Of a stretch of DNA of 64,000 bases, positions 36,701 to 43,434 are shown in pieces (position 1 is the first letter of the stretch; each line of letters begins with the position of its first letter). This DNA is from an uncultured Eubacteriales bacterium (GTDB lineage: Bacteria; Bacillota; Clostridia; Oscillospirales; Oscillospiraceae): NCBI GenBank assembly GCA_949283375.1, contig CASDSM010000036.1, positions 62,001 through 126,000 on the forward strand, written 5' to 3'. Under the pieces are notes generated by a model. That model was not told the origin of the DNA. It saw nothing but the letters and a program-made list of their open reading frames with translations, and searched no databases. The translations under genes and the position numbers were made by a program.

Positions 36701-36732
36701 GTCCGCCAGTGCTCACAGCCAGCCTTCGTCAT
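33730..36732 (-). CDS. lacZ: Beta-galactosidase, GH2
   Basis: Intracellular retaining beta-galactosidase, 1000 residues, close to E. coli LacZ length. Sugar-binding, Ig-like, TIM barrel and C-terminal beta-gal small-chain domains are all recognisable. Acid/base Glu in LIWSCGNESFGG (about 450), nucleophile Glu in FLCCEYTHAMGN (about 517), substrate residues VRTSHYTNSQIFYDLCDRLGLYV, and GFIWDFIDQTI. No signal peptide. ATG 36732 overlaps the preceding solute-binding protein stop by four bases, so hydrolase and binding protein are made together. Lactose released galactose would feed GalK-GalT next door. Confidence 0.96.
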   Translation of the reverse strand: MTKAGCEHWRTPGFFAEGCLAPRSGHTCYPDRVAARRGPEGNPLRYSLNGAWRFHYARNMGQTVPEFWAADFDCRGWAYIQVPGHIQMQGYGRPQYVNVQYPWDGWEDVRSGHAPERENPVGSYLRTFRLPEGMEGMRVCISFQGVESAFALWLNGHYIGYAADSFAAHDFELTEHLCPGENRLAVQVWQWNPGSWLEDQDFFRFSGIYRDVWLYACPAVHLRDLALRPELTKDLGTGTLGVRCALEGGPWQVEAVLSRAGRALCRETFSGEGAELAFSWLVERPDLWSAESPALYELELTLLDGAGRVTEYVPQPFGFRRFELRGGLMLLNGQRIVFCGVNRHDFACDRGRAVTALEIERDLLTMKRNNINAVRTSHYTNSQIFYDLCDRLGLYVIAENNLESHGTWQPPARGPALPKDDETWLPLLLDRVERTYHREKNHPSILIWSCGNESFGGRVIWEMSRRFRALDDSRLVHYEGIFHDRSWPDTSDMESQMYPSVAAIRAFLRERPEKPFLCCEYTHAMGNSCGGMHLYTELAWEEPRYQGGFIWDFIDQTIRTRDPFGRETLAYGGDFGERPTDGCFSGNGICFGDGRETPKMQEVKYNYQPIHITVTGDRAEVWNRQLFTDTARYDARLTVARDGVEAARVELGQISVPPLGRAAAGLPLPDCSEPGEWTATLSFHLREDAPWATRGHEVAFGQGVWRVEAPERPAPVGTLELIEGDLNLGVRGEGFDVLFRRGTGELLSYRWAGRELLCAPPRPNFWRAPTDNDRGYRFGAQLGLWRLASEYPEAEEGCSVTRGADWVRVSGCYHLPGVEARCAFSYTVRADGSVCAGLDWPGAEGLPPMPEFGMLIRTDADFSRLSWYGRGPAECHCDRDQGARLGLWRSAVADEVTPYPRPQECGNRTGVRWMAVMDHSGRGLRLEGEALECSALPYTPAQLECAAHHWELPPAVHTVLRPASARMGVGGDDSWGAWPLEAYRIPAGEPRSLRFTLRGL

Positions 36733-38177
36733 GCATTGTCCTCCTGCGCGCCCTCCGCGCCGCCCTCAGTCTCTGTGCCCTCCTCCGTATCCGCGCCGTC
36801 TGCCGCATCCGTGTGATCTGCCGCGTCTGCATCCGTCCGGGTGTCCTGCGCCCCGTCTGTGCCGGTCTGGCCGCTCTGCGGACCGGACGCGGCGGAGGCT
36901 GCGGCGGCGAGGTCGCGCTCGGTGTAGGCCTGCTGGTCCGCGAGCATCTCCTCCATCGCGTCGGGGTTATTCCAGGCGGTGTAGAGGGTGGTGCTCATCG
37001 CATAGTCCTCCCAGGTCTCCCCGGCGCTCTGGCGCGGCTTTTCCGCCAGCGCGCCGCTCTCCAGCGCCGTGCGGTAGGGCGAGAGGGAACCCGCCCAGAC
37101 CGTCTCCTCCCAGGTCTCCTGCAGGCCGCTGACGGCGGGCAGAGAGACCCCGGCGCTCACCTGCGCCTCCTGTCCGGCCTGCCCGGCGAACGCCTCGAGC
37201 AGGTCATAGGCGGCGTCCGGGTCGGCGGAGGCGGCGGAGATCGCCCAACCCGTCCCGTCCAGGACGGCGGTCCGCTCCCCCTCGCCGCAGTCGCCGCTCC
37301 CGTCGCGGTCCCAGTAGGGCAGCACGGTGCAGTCCCACTGGCTCGAGCCGCTCTCCGAGAGGAGCGCGAGGGCCTGGTCGCTGTCGAGCAGGACCATCGC
37401 CGCCCGCCCGGCGGCAAAGAGCTCCATCGCGCCCTGCTGGGCCATTGTGGGCTGGCTGGGCATCGCGTCGGCGACCAGCGCGCCCACCAGACCCATCGCC
37501 GCGCGGGTCTGCTCCTCCGTCCAGGCGGCGGTCACCGTGCCGTCCGCCCCGGTGCGCAGGAGCGCGCCCCCGGCGGAACAGACCACGTTATACCAGCCAT
37601 TGGCGGTGTCCGTCTGATTCATGACAAAGCCATAGAGGCCGCCCGCCCGGTCGGTGAGGGCCAAGGCCGCCTGACAGACATCCTGCCAGGTCCAGCTCTC
37701 GTCCGGATAGTCCAGCCCCTTGCTGTCAAAGAGGGCGCGGGAGTACCAGAGCGCCGTCACCCGGCTGTCCTTCGGGACCGCCCAGGTCCGGCCGCCGGAG
37801 GTCCAGAGGCTCCAGAGCGCCTCATAATAGTCCTCCGTCCGCAGGGACCCCTCCTCCAGCCGCGCCTCCAGTGGGAGGAGTTGTCCGGCGGCGGCGGAGG
37901 CCTCCAGGTGCGCGCTGTCCATCCAGAACAGGTCGGGCAGCGCCCCGGAGGCGACGTCCTCCCAGTACTGGTCGGGGTCCTTCACGGTGATCTCCACCGC
38001 GACGCCGGTCCGCTGCGTCCAGTCATCGGCAACCGTCTGCCAGGTCTCCTGCTCACTCTCGTCCCAGATCCAGACAGTGAGCCGCTCGGCGGTGAAGCTG
38101 TTCGCCGGCGCGCAGCCGGCCAGCGTCAGCAGGAGCGCGGCGGCCAGGAGCAGCAGCGTCAGTGTCTTCTTTCGCAT
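36729..38177 (-). CDS. Sugar ABC transporter solute-binding lipoprotein
   Basis: Family 1 extracellular solute-binding protein, 482 residues. Lipobox LTLAGCAP (Cys about 22). The N-terminal lobe begins LTVWIWDESEQETWQTVADDW; the hinge region ALWYSRALFDSKGLDYPDESWTWQDV and GWAISAASADPDAAYDLLEAF are family hallmarks. An unusual acidic, low-complexity tail of about 50 residues follows (D/E/T/G/A-rich). No permease or ATPase genes adjoin it. Its coupling to lacZ points to lactose or a galactoside as ligand. Confidence 0.88.
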   Translation of the reverse strand: MRKKTLTLLLLAAALLLTLAGCAPANSFTAERLTVWIWDESEQETWQTVADDWTQRTGVAVEITVKDPDQYWEDVASGALPDLFWMDSAHLEASAAAGQLLPLEARLEEGSLRTEDYYEALWSLWTSGGRTWAVPKDSRVTALWYSRALFDSKGLDYPDESWTWQDVCQAALALTDRAGGLYGFVMNQTDTANGWYNVVCSAGGALLRTGADGTVTAAWTEEQTRAAMGLVGALVADAMPSQPTMAQQGAMELFAAGRAAMVLLDSDQALALLSESGSSQWDCTVLPYWDRDGSGDCGEGERTAVLDGTGWAISAASADPDAAYDLLEAFAGQAGQEAQVSAGVSLPAVSGLQETWEETVWAGSLSPYRTALESGALAEKPRQSAGETWEDYAMSTTLYTAWNNPDAMEEMLADQQAYTERDLAAAASAASGPQSGQTGTDGAQDTRTDADAADHTDAADGADTEEGTETEGGAEGAQEDNA

Positions 38178-38224
38178 GATGGGTCATCTCCTCTCCCGCA
38201 GCGGTGCGCCGCGGATCAAATCGC

Positions 38225-38235
38225 AATGTCGTTTT
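38225..38235 (-). promoter_or_regulatory. Shared galactose/lactose motif, lac copy
   Basis: AAAACGACATT on the minus strand just after the -10, inside a direct repeat TTGCGA-N8-TTGCGA. Position suits repression. Confidence 0.5.
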
Positions 38236-38244
38236 CGCAAACTT

Positions 38245-38274
38245 ATTGTATAACAAAAGGGCGGAGACTGTAAA
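38245..38274 (-). promoter_or_regulatory. Promoter of the solute-binding protein-lacZ operon
   Basis: Minus strand TTTACA with TATACA at 16 or TACAAT at 18 bases. Confidence 0.6.
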
Positions 38275-38373
38275 CAAAAACCTTTCGTCCCTCCCCGCCC
38301 GGCGGGCGGGGAGGCCCTTCGCGAAAAAAACATGCTCTCTTACGGCATGGAGGCGGATGGGAAAAAACACCCA

Positions 38374-38403
38374 TTGACTGCACGCAGCGTGCAGTTTTAG
38401 CCT
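38374..38403 (+). promoter_or_regulatory. MerR-type promoter with operator dyad in the spacer
   Basis: TTGACT, 18-base spacer, TAGCCT, with the dyad ACTGCACGCAGCGTGCAGT (38377-38395) filling the spacer: the usual arrangement for MerR-family control. Confidence 0.75.
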
Positions 38404-38435
38404 ACGGAGGAAGAACCTCCCACGGAGGGAACAAC

Positions 38436-38768
38436 GTGAACACATTGACTTTGCGTGAGCTTTGCACCGAGACGGGAATCTCGCGCCGGGCCGTCCAGGG
38501 TTACGAAAAGGCGGGTCTGGTCGCGCCCATTGGGAAAAACAAATACGGCTATCTGCTCTATCAGCGGCAGGCGGCGGAACGGGTGAGGGAAATCCGGTTT
38601 TATCAGGAGATCGGTTTTTCCATCCGGGAAATCTGCTCCCTGATCGACGGCCCCAGCGCCGTCAAGCGGGCTGCCCTGGCAGAGCGGGTGGAGGCGCTGG
38701 GAGAGGAGCGTGAACGACTGAAGGAATTGATCGACGAGGCCAAACGCCGGCTGGAATTGCTGGCATAA
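38436..38768 (+). CDS. MerR family transcriptional regulator
   Basis: 110 residues. Winged helix LTLRELCTETGISRRAVQGYEKAGLVAP, second wing KYGYLLYQRQAAERVREIRFYQEIGFSIREICSLID, then an antiparallel dimerisation helix. No ligand-binding domain follows, so the ligand, if any, is unknown. Replacement of the usual RYY by RAVQGYE is notable. GTG 38436 with GGAGGG upstream. A dyad in its own promoter indicates autoregulation, and the lipoprotein gene 53 bases downstream is the likely co-target. Confidence 0.9.
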   Translation: MNTLTLRELCTETGISRRAVQGYEKAGLVAPIGKNKYGYLLYQRQAAERVREIRFYQEIGFSIREICSLIDGPSAVKRAALAERVEALGEERERLKELIDEAKRRLELLA

Positions 38769-38821
38769 CAGGACGGTCCCATTCGCCGCCATGCCACACA
38801 GAGAACAAGGAGGAATCCCAC

Positions 38822-39400
38822 ATGAGAAACAACCGATGGATCGCACTGGCAGCCGCTCTGCTGCTGACCCTTTCCCTGACTGCCTGCGCCTCGCCGGAGA
38901 CGGAGGAGCGTCTGGAGGAGGCCGGAGACCGCATCTCCGATCGTCTGGAAGATGCGACGGAGGAGATCTCCGAAGCACTGGACGAGATCCTGCCGGGGGA
39001 GGAACCGGAGGCAGCGCCAGAGGAGGAGCCGGAGGCAGAGACGCAAGAGGCGCCGGAGGACGTCGGGGAGGTCCCGGAGGAAGAGGCGGAGCCTGACGGC
39101 GCGCAGCAGTCCGACGGTGAGGAGCCGCCCGCAGACGGCATCCGGCCGGAATTTCGCACGGCAATGGAGGAATACGAGGCGTTCTTTGACGAATATTGCG
39201 ATTTCATGACGACCTACGCAGAGTCTGACGACGTGACGGCGATGCTCACCGACTACGCCAGCTACATGGCCCAGTACGCGGAGACGATGGCCGCGCTGGA
39301 GGCCATCGACGAGGAGGAGCTCAGCGACGAAGAACTCCTGCTCTACACCGAAGTGACCGCCCGCATCTATCAGAAGCTGGCAGAGGCCTCCCTCTCCTGA
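38822..39400 (+). CDS. Lipoprotein with DUF6591-like domain
   Basis: 192 residues. Lipobox LSLTACAS (Cys about 22), an amphipathic Glu/Leu helix, a long Glu/Pro-rich spacer (about 58-103), and a C-terminal helical domain GIRPEFRTAMEEYEAFFDEYCDFMTTYAESDDVTAMLTDYASYMAQYAETMAAL, which matches the DUF6591 pattern as I recall it. Probably co-transcribed with merR. Function unknown. Confidence 0.75.
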   Translation: MRNNRWIALAAALLLTLSLTACASPETEERLEEAGDRISDRLEDATEEISEALDEILPGEEPEAAPEEEPEAETQEAPEDVGEVPEEEAEPDGAQQSDGEEPPADGIRPEFRTAMEEYEAFFDEYCDFMTTYAESDDVTAMLTDYASYMAQYAETMAALEAIDEEELSDEELLLYTEVTARIYQKLAEASLS

Positions 39401-39417
39401 CCTCTCGACCTGACCGT

Positions 39418-39458
39418 CCTCCTGTGGTATACTGTTCACAGTCTATTTCCACAGGAGG
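39418..39458 (+). promoter_or_regulatory. Extended -10 promoter and inverted repeat covering the Shine-Dalgarno of the GTPase-NYN gene
   Basis: Arms CCTCCTGTGG (39418-39427) and CCACAGGAGG (39449-39458); the right arm contains the ribosome binding site AGGAGG. TGGTATACT at 39425-39433 is an extended -10. In read-through RNA from the merR-lipoprotein unit the site would be paired and hidden, while RNA started at the local promoter lacks the left arm and leaves it free. Confidence 0.6.
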
Positions 39459-39465
39459 ACTTCTT

Positions 39466-42054
39466 ATGCCGGAACAGACCGGAACAACAGAGCGCCAGCC
39501 GCTCAGCGCCGCGCTGGTCGCCCACGTCGACGCGGGGAAGACCACCCTCTCCGAGGCGATGCTCTACCGCGCGGGACAGCTGCGCCGTCTGGGCCGGGTG
39601 GACCACGGGGACGCCTTTCTGGACACCGACGCGCTTGAGCGGGAGCGGGGGATCACCATCTTCTCCAAGCAGGCGGTCCTCCCCCTGGGGGATGGACAGC
39701 TCACCCTGCTCGACACGCCGGGCCATGTGGACTTCTCCGCCGAGATGGAGCGGACGCTGCAGGCGGCGGACTGCGCCATTCTGGTCATCAGCGGACCGGA
39801 TGGGGTGCAGAGCCACACCGAGACGCTCTGGGGCCTGCTGGAGCGCTACCATCTGCCCACCCTGATCTTTGTCAACAAGATGGACCTCCCCGGCGCGGAC
39901 CGGGCGGCGGTCCTCGCCCAGCTCCGCGCCCGTCTGGGGGAGCAGTGCGCCGACCCCGCCCATCCGAGCGAGGAGACCGCCCTGTGCGATGAGGCGCTGC
40001 TGGAGGAATACCTCTCCACCGGGGCGTTCTCCACCCCGTCGCTCGCGCGGGCGGTCGCCCGGCGGACGCTCTGCCCCTGCTGGTTCGGCTCCGCCCTCCG
40101 TCTGGAGGGGGTGGACGAGTTTCTGCGCGGTCTGGAGGAGCTGGGGCCGCGGCGGACCTACCCGGAGGCCTTTGGCGCGCGGGTCTATAAGATCTCCCGC
40201 GATGGCCAGGGCGCGCGGCTGACCTGGCTGAAGGTGACCGGCGGCGCGCTCTCGGTGAAGGACGCCCTCTCCGGCCGCACTGGTCAGGAGGACTGGACGG
40301 AGAAGGCGGACCAGCTCCGCCTCTACTCCGGGGCGAAGTACCGCCTGCTCGACCGGGCGGAGGCGGGGACCCTCTGCGCCGTCACCGGTCTGAGCCATAC
40401 CTTCCCCGGTCAGGGCCTCGGCATCGAGGCCGCTGCCGGGACAAGTGCCCCCGTCCTGACCCCGGCGCTCACCTATCAGGTGCTGCTGCCGCCGGAGGTG
40501 GACGTCCACACCGCCCTGCAAAAGCTGCGCATGCTGGAAGAGGAGGACCCGCAGCTCCACCTGGTCTGGCGGGAGCGGGTGCGCGAGCTGCACGTCCAGC
40601 TCATGGGGCCGGTCCAGCGGGAGGTGCTCGCCCGTCAGGTTTTGGAGCGCTTTGGCTGGGAGGTCTCCTTTGGCCCGGGGCATGTCGTTTACCGTGAGAC
40701 CATCGCCGCCCCGGTGGTGGGCGTCGGCCACTTTGAGCCGCTGCGGCACTACGCGGAGGTCCATCTCCTCCTCGAGCCGGGGGAGCGGGGCAGCGGGCTG
40801 GTCTTCCGGAGCGCCTGCCGGGAGGACGCCCTCCCGCTCAACTGGCAGAGGCTCATCCTCTCCCAGCTGGAGGAGGAACTGCCCCCCGGCGTGCGCACCG
40901 GCGCGCCGCTGACCGATCTGCGCATCACCCTGCTCACCGGCCGGGCACACCCCAAGCACACCCAGGGGGGCGACTTCCGTCAGGCGGCCTGCCGCGCCCT
41001 GCGCCAGGGCCTGCGTCAGGCAGAGACCGTCCTGCTCGAGCCGTGGTATGACCTCCGCCTCGAGCTGCCGCCGGAGTGCGCCGGCCGGGCGATGAACGAC
41101 CTCCAGCAGCGCGGGGGCGACTGCCAGCCGCCCCGGCTGGAGGGGGACCGGACCGTGCTGGAGGGCTCTGCCCCGGTGGACGCGCTGGGGGACTACGCCG
41201 CCGAGCTGCTGGCCTACACCCGCGGCCGGGGCCGGATGACCACGCGGATGAAGGGCTATTTCCCCTGCGCCGACCCGGAGGCGGTCATCGCCGCTGCCGG
41301 CTACGACTGCGACGGGGACACCGACTGGCCCGCCGACTCCGTCTTCTGTTCCCACGGAGCGGGCCATGTGGTCCGCTGGGACGAGGTGGGGCGCTATCAG
41401 CATCTGGAGACCCCGCTCACCCGCGCGCGGGAGGAGGCGGCGGAGCGGTCCGCCGTCCGCTCCCGGGCGCCTGCCACGGCGGCGGAGGAGAGGGAGCTGG
41501 AGGCCATCTTTGAGCGGACCTATGGGCCGGTCCGCCGCCAGAGGGCGTTTGAACCCGCCCGGCGGCAGGTGAAGCTCTCCAACCATGTGGAGATCAGGGC
41601 CCACGAGCCGCTGGAGGAGTATCTGCTCGTGGACGGGTACAACATCATCTTCGCCTGGGAGGACCTCAATCGCCTCGCCCGCGAGAGCATGGACCGCGCC
41701 CGCCAGACCCTGATGGACGAGCTGTGCAGCTTCCAGGCGGTCCGCCATGTGCGGGTGATCCTGGTCTTTGACGCCTACCGCGTCAAGGGCGGCGTGCGCC
41801 GGATGGAGCGCTATCACAATATCCACGTCGTCTTCACCCAGGAGGCGGAGACGGCGGACCAGTATATCGAGCAGGCGTCCTACCGGCTCGGCAAGCGCCA
41901 CCGCGTCCGCGTAGCCACCTCGGACGGGCTGGAGCAGATCATCGTCCTCGGCCACGGCTGCCTGCGCGTGTCGGCGGAGAGCTTCCGCCAGGAGATGGAC
42001 CAGGTGAAGGCGGAGCTGGCCGAGGCCCTGCGCGAGACGCAGCGGCGGCTGTGA
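39466..42054 (+). CDS. TetM-like ribosomal GTPase fused to a C-terminal NYN (YacP/Rae1-like) nuclease domain
   Basis: 862 residues. The first 640 or so form an EF-G/TetM-type translational GTPase: G1 AHVDAGKTT (19-27), switch I ERERGITI (58-65), G3 DTPGHVD (83-89), G4 NKMD (137-140), then domain II and EF-G-like domains III to V (HVQLMGPVQREVLARQVLERFGWEVSFGPGHVVYRET; MKGYFPCADPEAVI). A linker with SVFCSHGAGHVV follows. Residues about 717-862 are a PIN-like NYN domain of the YacP family: LLVDGYNIIFAWEDL, VRVILVFDAYRVKGG, TADQYIEQ and VATSDGLEQ carry the acidic residues expected at the active site (about D723, D769, D798, D820). YacP of Bacillus is Rae1, a ribosome-dependent mRNA endonuclease acting in the A site; TetM binds at the A-site side to expel tetracycline. 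Domain order and intactness are seen; a ribosome-targeted cleavage role is inference. Start at ATG 39466 after AGGAGG. Confidence 0.9.
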   Translation: MPEQTGTTERQPLSAALVAHVDAGKTTLSEAMLYRAGQLRRLGRVDHGDAFLDTDALERERGITIFSKQAVLPLGDGQLTLLDTPGHVDFSAEMERTLQAADCAILVISGPDGVQSHTETLWGLLERYHLPTLIFVNKMDLPGADRAAVLAQLRARLGEQCADPAHPSEETALCDEALLEEYLSTGAFSTPSLARAVARRTLCPCWFGSALRLEGVDEFLRGLEELGPRRTYPEAFGARVYKISRDGQGARLTWLKVTGGALSVKDALSGRTGQEDWTEKADQLRLYSGAKYRLLDRAEAGTLCAVTGLSHTFPGQGLGIEAAAGTSAPVLTPALTYQVLLPPEVDVHTALQKLRMLEEEDPQLHLVWRERVRELHVQLMGPVQREVLARQVLERFGWEVSFGPGHVVYRETIAAPVVGVGHFEPLRHYAEVHLLLEPGERGSGLVFRSACREDALPLNWQRLILSQLEEELPPGVRTGAPLTDLRITLLTGRAHPKHTQGGDFRQAACRALRQGLRQAETVLLEPWYDLRLELPPECAGRAMNDLQQRGGDCQPPRLEGDRTVLEGSAPVDALGDYAAELLAYTRGRGRMTTRMKGYFPCADPEAVIAAAGYDCDGDTDWPADSVFCSHGAGHVVRWDEVGRYQHLETPLTRAREEAAERSAVRSRAPATAAEERELEAIFERTYGPVRRQRAFEPARRQVKLSNHVEIRAHEPLEEYLLVDGYNIIFAWEDLNRLARESMDRARQTLMDELCSFQAVRHVRVILVFDAYRVKGGVRRMERYHNIHVVFTQEAETADQYIEQASYRLGKRHRVRVATSDGLEQIIVLGHGCLRVSAESFRQEMDQVKAELAEALRETQRRL

Positions 42055-42072
42055 CGGCAAAAAACACGCAGA

Positions 42073-42116
42073 AATGCCCGGCGGCAGGGGAATCGAGTCC
42101 TCTGCCGCCGGGCATT
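42073..42116. terminator. Convergent terminator
   Basis: Long stem AATGCCCGGCGGCAG / CTGCCGCCGGGCATT (about 17 pairs with mismatches) between the GTPase-NYN gene and the PsiE-like gene; TTTTTT follows 12 bases later on the minus strand. Confidence 0.7.
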
Positions 42117-42135
42117 GCCGCGCGCAGGCCTTCGG

Positions 42136-42531
42136 TCACGGCTTCTTGTCCGCCGCATGCCGTCCGGACAGGGAGAAGAGATACTTCTTCGTGGCAAACA
42201 GGATGGCGATGGCGACGATGCCGTAGACGTTGTCGATCGCGTTGGTGTGGTGGATGACAATCTGCCGGGCGATGGCGAAAGTGAGCACGTCAAAGACGTT
42301 TTCCGCCGAGTGCTCGCAGGTCATGCGGATCATCTCGATGCCGATGACGAGGGAGAAGGCGGTGTTCAGGAAGGACTCAAACGTGCCGTAGATCGGATAG
42401 CCCTCCACCTGCAAAAAGCCCATCAGCAGGCGGAAGGTAAAGTAGAGCACCGCCAGGCAGAGCAGTCCTGCGATAAAGAACTCCAGGGCAATGGCAAAGC
42501 GGCGCAGCAGGTCGCGGATTCGTTCTCTCAT
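42136..42531 (-). CDS. PsiE-like four-helix membrane protein
   Basis: 131 residues with four predicted membrane helices (about 12-36, 52-70, 83-98, 103-120). The segment VLTFAIARQIVIHHTNAIDNVYGIVAIAILFAT resembles the end of the phosphate-starvation-inducible PsiE family. No catalytic motif. Own promoter on the minus strand, divergent from the thioesterase gene. Confidence 0.6.
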   Translation of the reverse strand: MRERIRDLLRRFAIALEFFIAGLLCLAVLYFTFRLLMGFLQVEGYPIYGTFESFLNTAFSLVIGIEMIRMTCEHSAENVFDVLTFAIARQIVIHHTNAIDNVYGIVAIAILFATKKYLFSLSGRHAADKKP

Positions 42532-42562
42532 CGGTCGGCCCCCTCTTTCGATAGCTACTTTT

Positions 42563-42591
42563 ATTATACATGGAGAGCTTTCTTCTGTAAA
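42563..42591 (-). promoter_or_regulatory. Promoter of the PsiE-like gene
   Basis: Minus strand TTTACA, 17 bases, TATAAT. Confidence 0.8.
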
Positions 42592-42605
42592 GGAGAGAGT
42601 TATGC

Positions 42606-42634
42606 TTGCACGGAGAAATCAGGTGCTTTATAAT
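42606..42634 (+). promoter_or_regulatory. Promoter of the thioesterase-comEC unit
   Basis: TTGCAC, 17 bases, TATAAT on the plus strand. It lies back to back with the minus-strand promoter, -35 elements 15 bases apart. Confidence 0.8.
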
Positions 42635-42693
42635 AGTGTCTACGCAACACAGGCTGCAAACGGCAGCCGCCCATCACCCTCTGGAGGACGCAT

Positions 42694-43416
42694 ATGGACT
42701 ACATTTTCACCGTGCCGGAGCGCATCTGCTTTTATCACTGCGACAGCAGCCGCAACCTCTCCCTGCGCACCTATCTGGAGTGGAGCGGGGAGATGGGCAA
42801 CCTCCATCTGGAGAGCCGCGGCATCACCTGGCAGGGGATGCTGGCCGAGCGCCAGGCCTTTCTGCTCTCCCGCCTGGCCTTCCGCCGCTTCCGCCCGGTC
42901 CAATACGGGATGGAGTGCCGCTTTCAGACCTGGGAGGGCGGGGTGAAGGGCCCCAGCTTCCTGCGCAATTTCCAGCTCCTCGGCCCGGAGGGGGAGGTGC
43001 TGGCCCAGTCCGCCAGCAGCTGGATGCTGGTGGACCCGGTGGAGCGGAAGATCCTGCGCCCCAGCCAGTGCGTCCACCCCATGATGCCCTGTGACCGGCC
43101 GGTGGAGCCGGAGCTGCGCCGTCTCCGGCTGGGCAGTCTCCCGCCGGCGGCAGAGCATGTGGTCCGGCCCTCTCAGATTGACGGCAACGGCCATATGGGA
43201 AATCAGTATTACGCCGACCTGCTCTCGGACTATGCGCCGGAGGGCCTGCGCGGGCGGACGGTGCTGGCGGCGCAGCTTGCCTTCCACCACGAGGCACGCC
43301 TGGGTGAGGCGGTGACGCTCTTTGCCGCCCCGGACGGAGCGGACACCTTTTCCATGTCCGGCAGGCTGCCGGACGGCCGGACCTGCTTCGAGGCGCAGGT
43401 ACAGGTCGAGCACTGA
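42694..43416 (+). CDS. Acyl-ACP thioesterase
   Basis: Cytoplasmic enzyme releasing fatty acids from acyl carrier protein, 240 residues, two tandem hotdog folds as in the FatA/FatB family. First hotdog YHCDSSRNLSLRTYLEWSGEMGNLHLESRG; second with the catalytic region RPSQIDGNGHMGNQYYADLLSDY. Both the Asp/Asn and His of the second hotdog are present. GGAGG six bases before ATG 42694. Confidence 0.85.
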   Translation: MDYIFTVPERICFYHCDSSRNLSLRTYLEWSGEMGNLHLESRGITWQGMLAERQAFLLSRLAFRRFRPVQYGMECRFQTWEGGVKGPSFLRNFQLLGPEGEVLAQSASSWMLVDPVERKILRPSQCVHPMMPCDRPVEPELRRLRLGSLPPAAEHVVRPSQIDGNGHMGNQYYADLLSDYAPEGLRGRTVLAAQLAFHHEARLGEAVTLFAAPDGADTFSMSGRLPDGRTCFEAQVQVEH

Positions 43417-43434
43417 GCATCGGAGGGGGCCGGG

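Noticed and set aside
39466-42054. Plain tetracycline resistance gene
   Set aside because: The core is TetM-like, but the C-terminal NYN domain, longer length and lack of mobile-element context argue against calling it a resistance determinant.
39436-42060. 874-codon minus-strand frame opposite the GTPase-NYN gene
   Set aside because: Antisense open frame typical of high-GC DNA, no domain or ribosome binding site.
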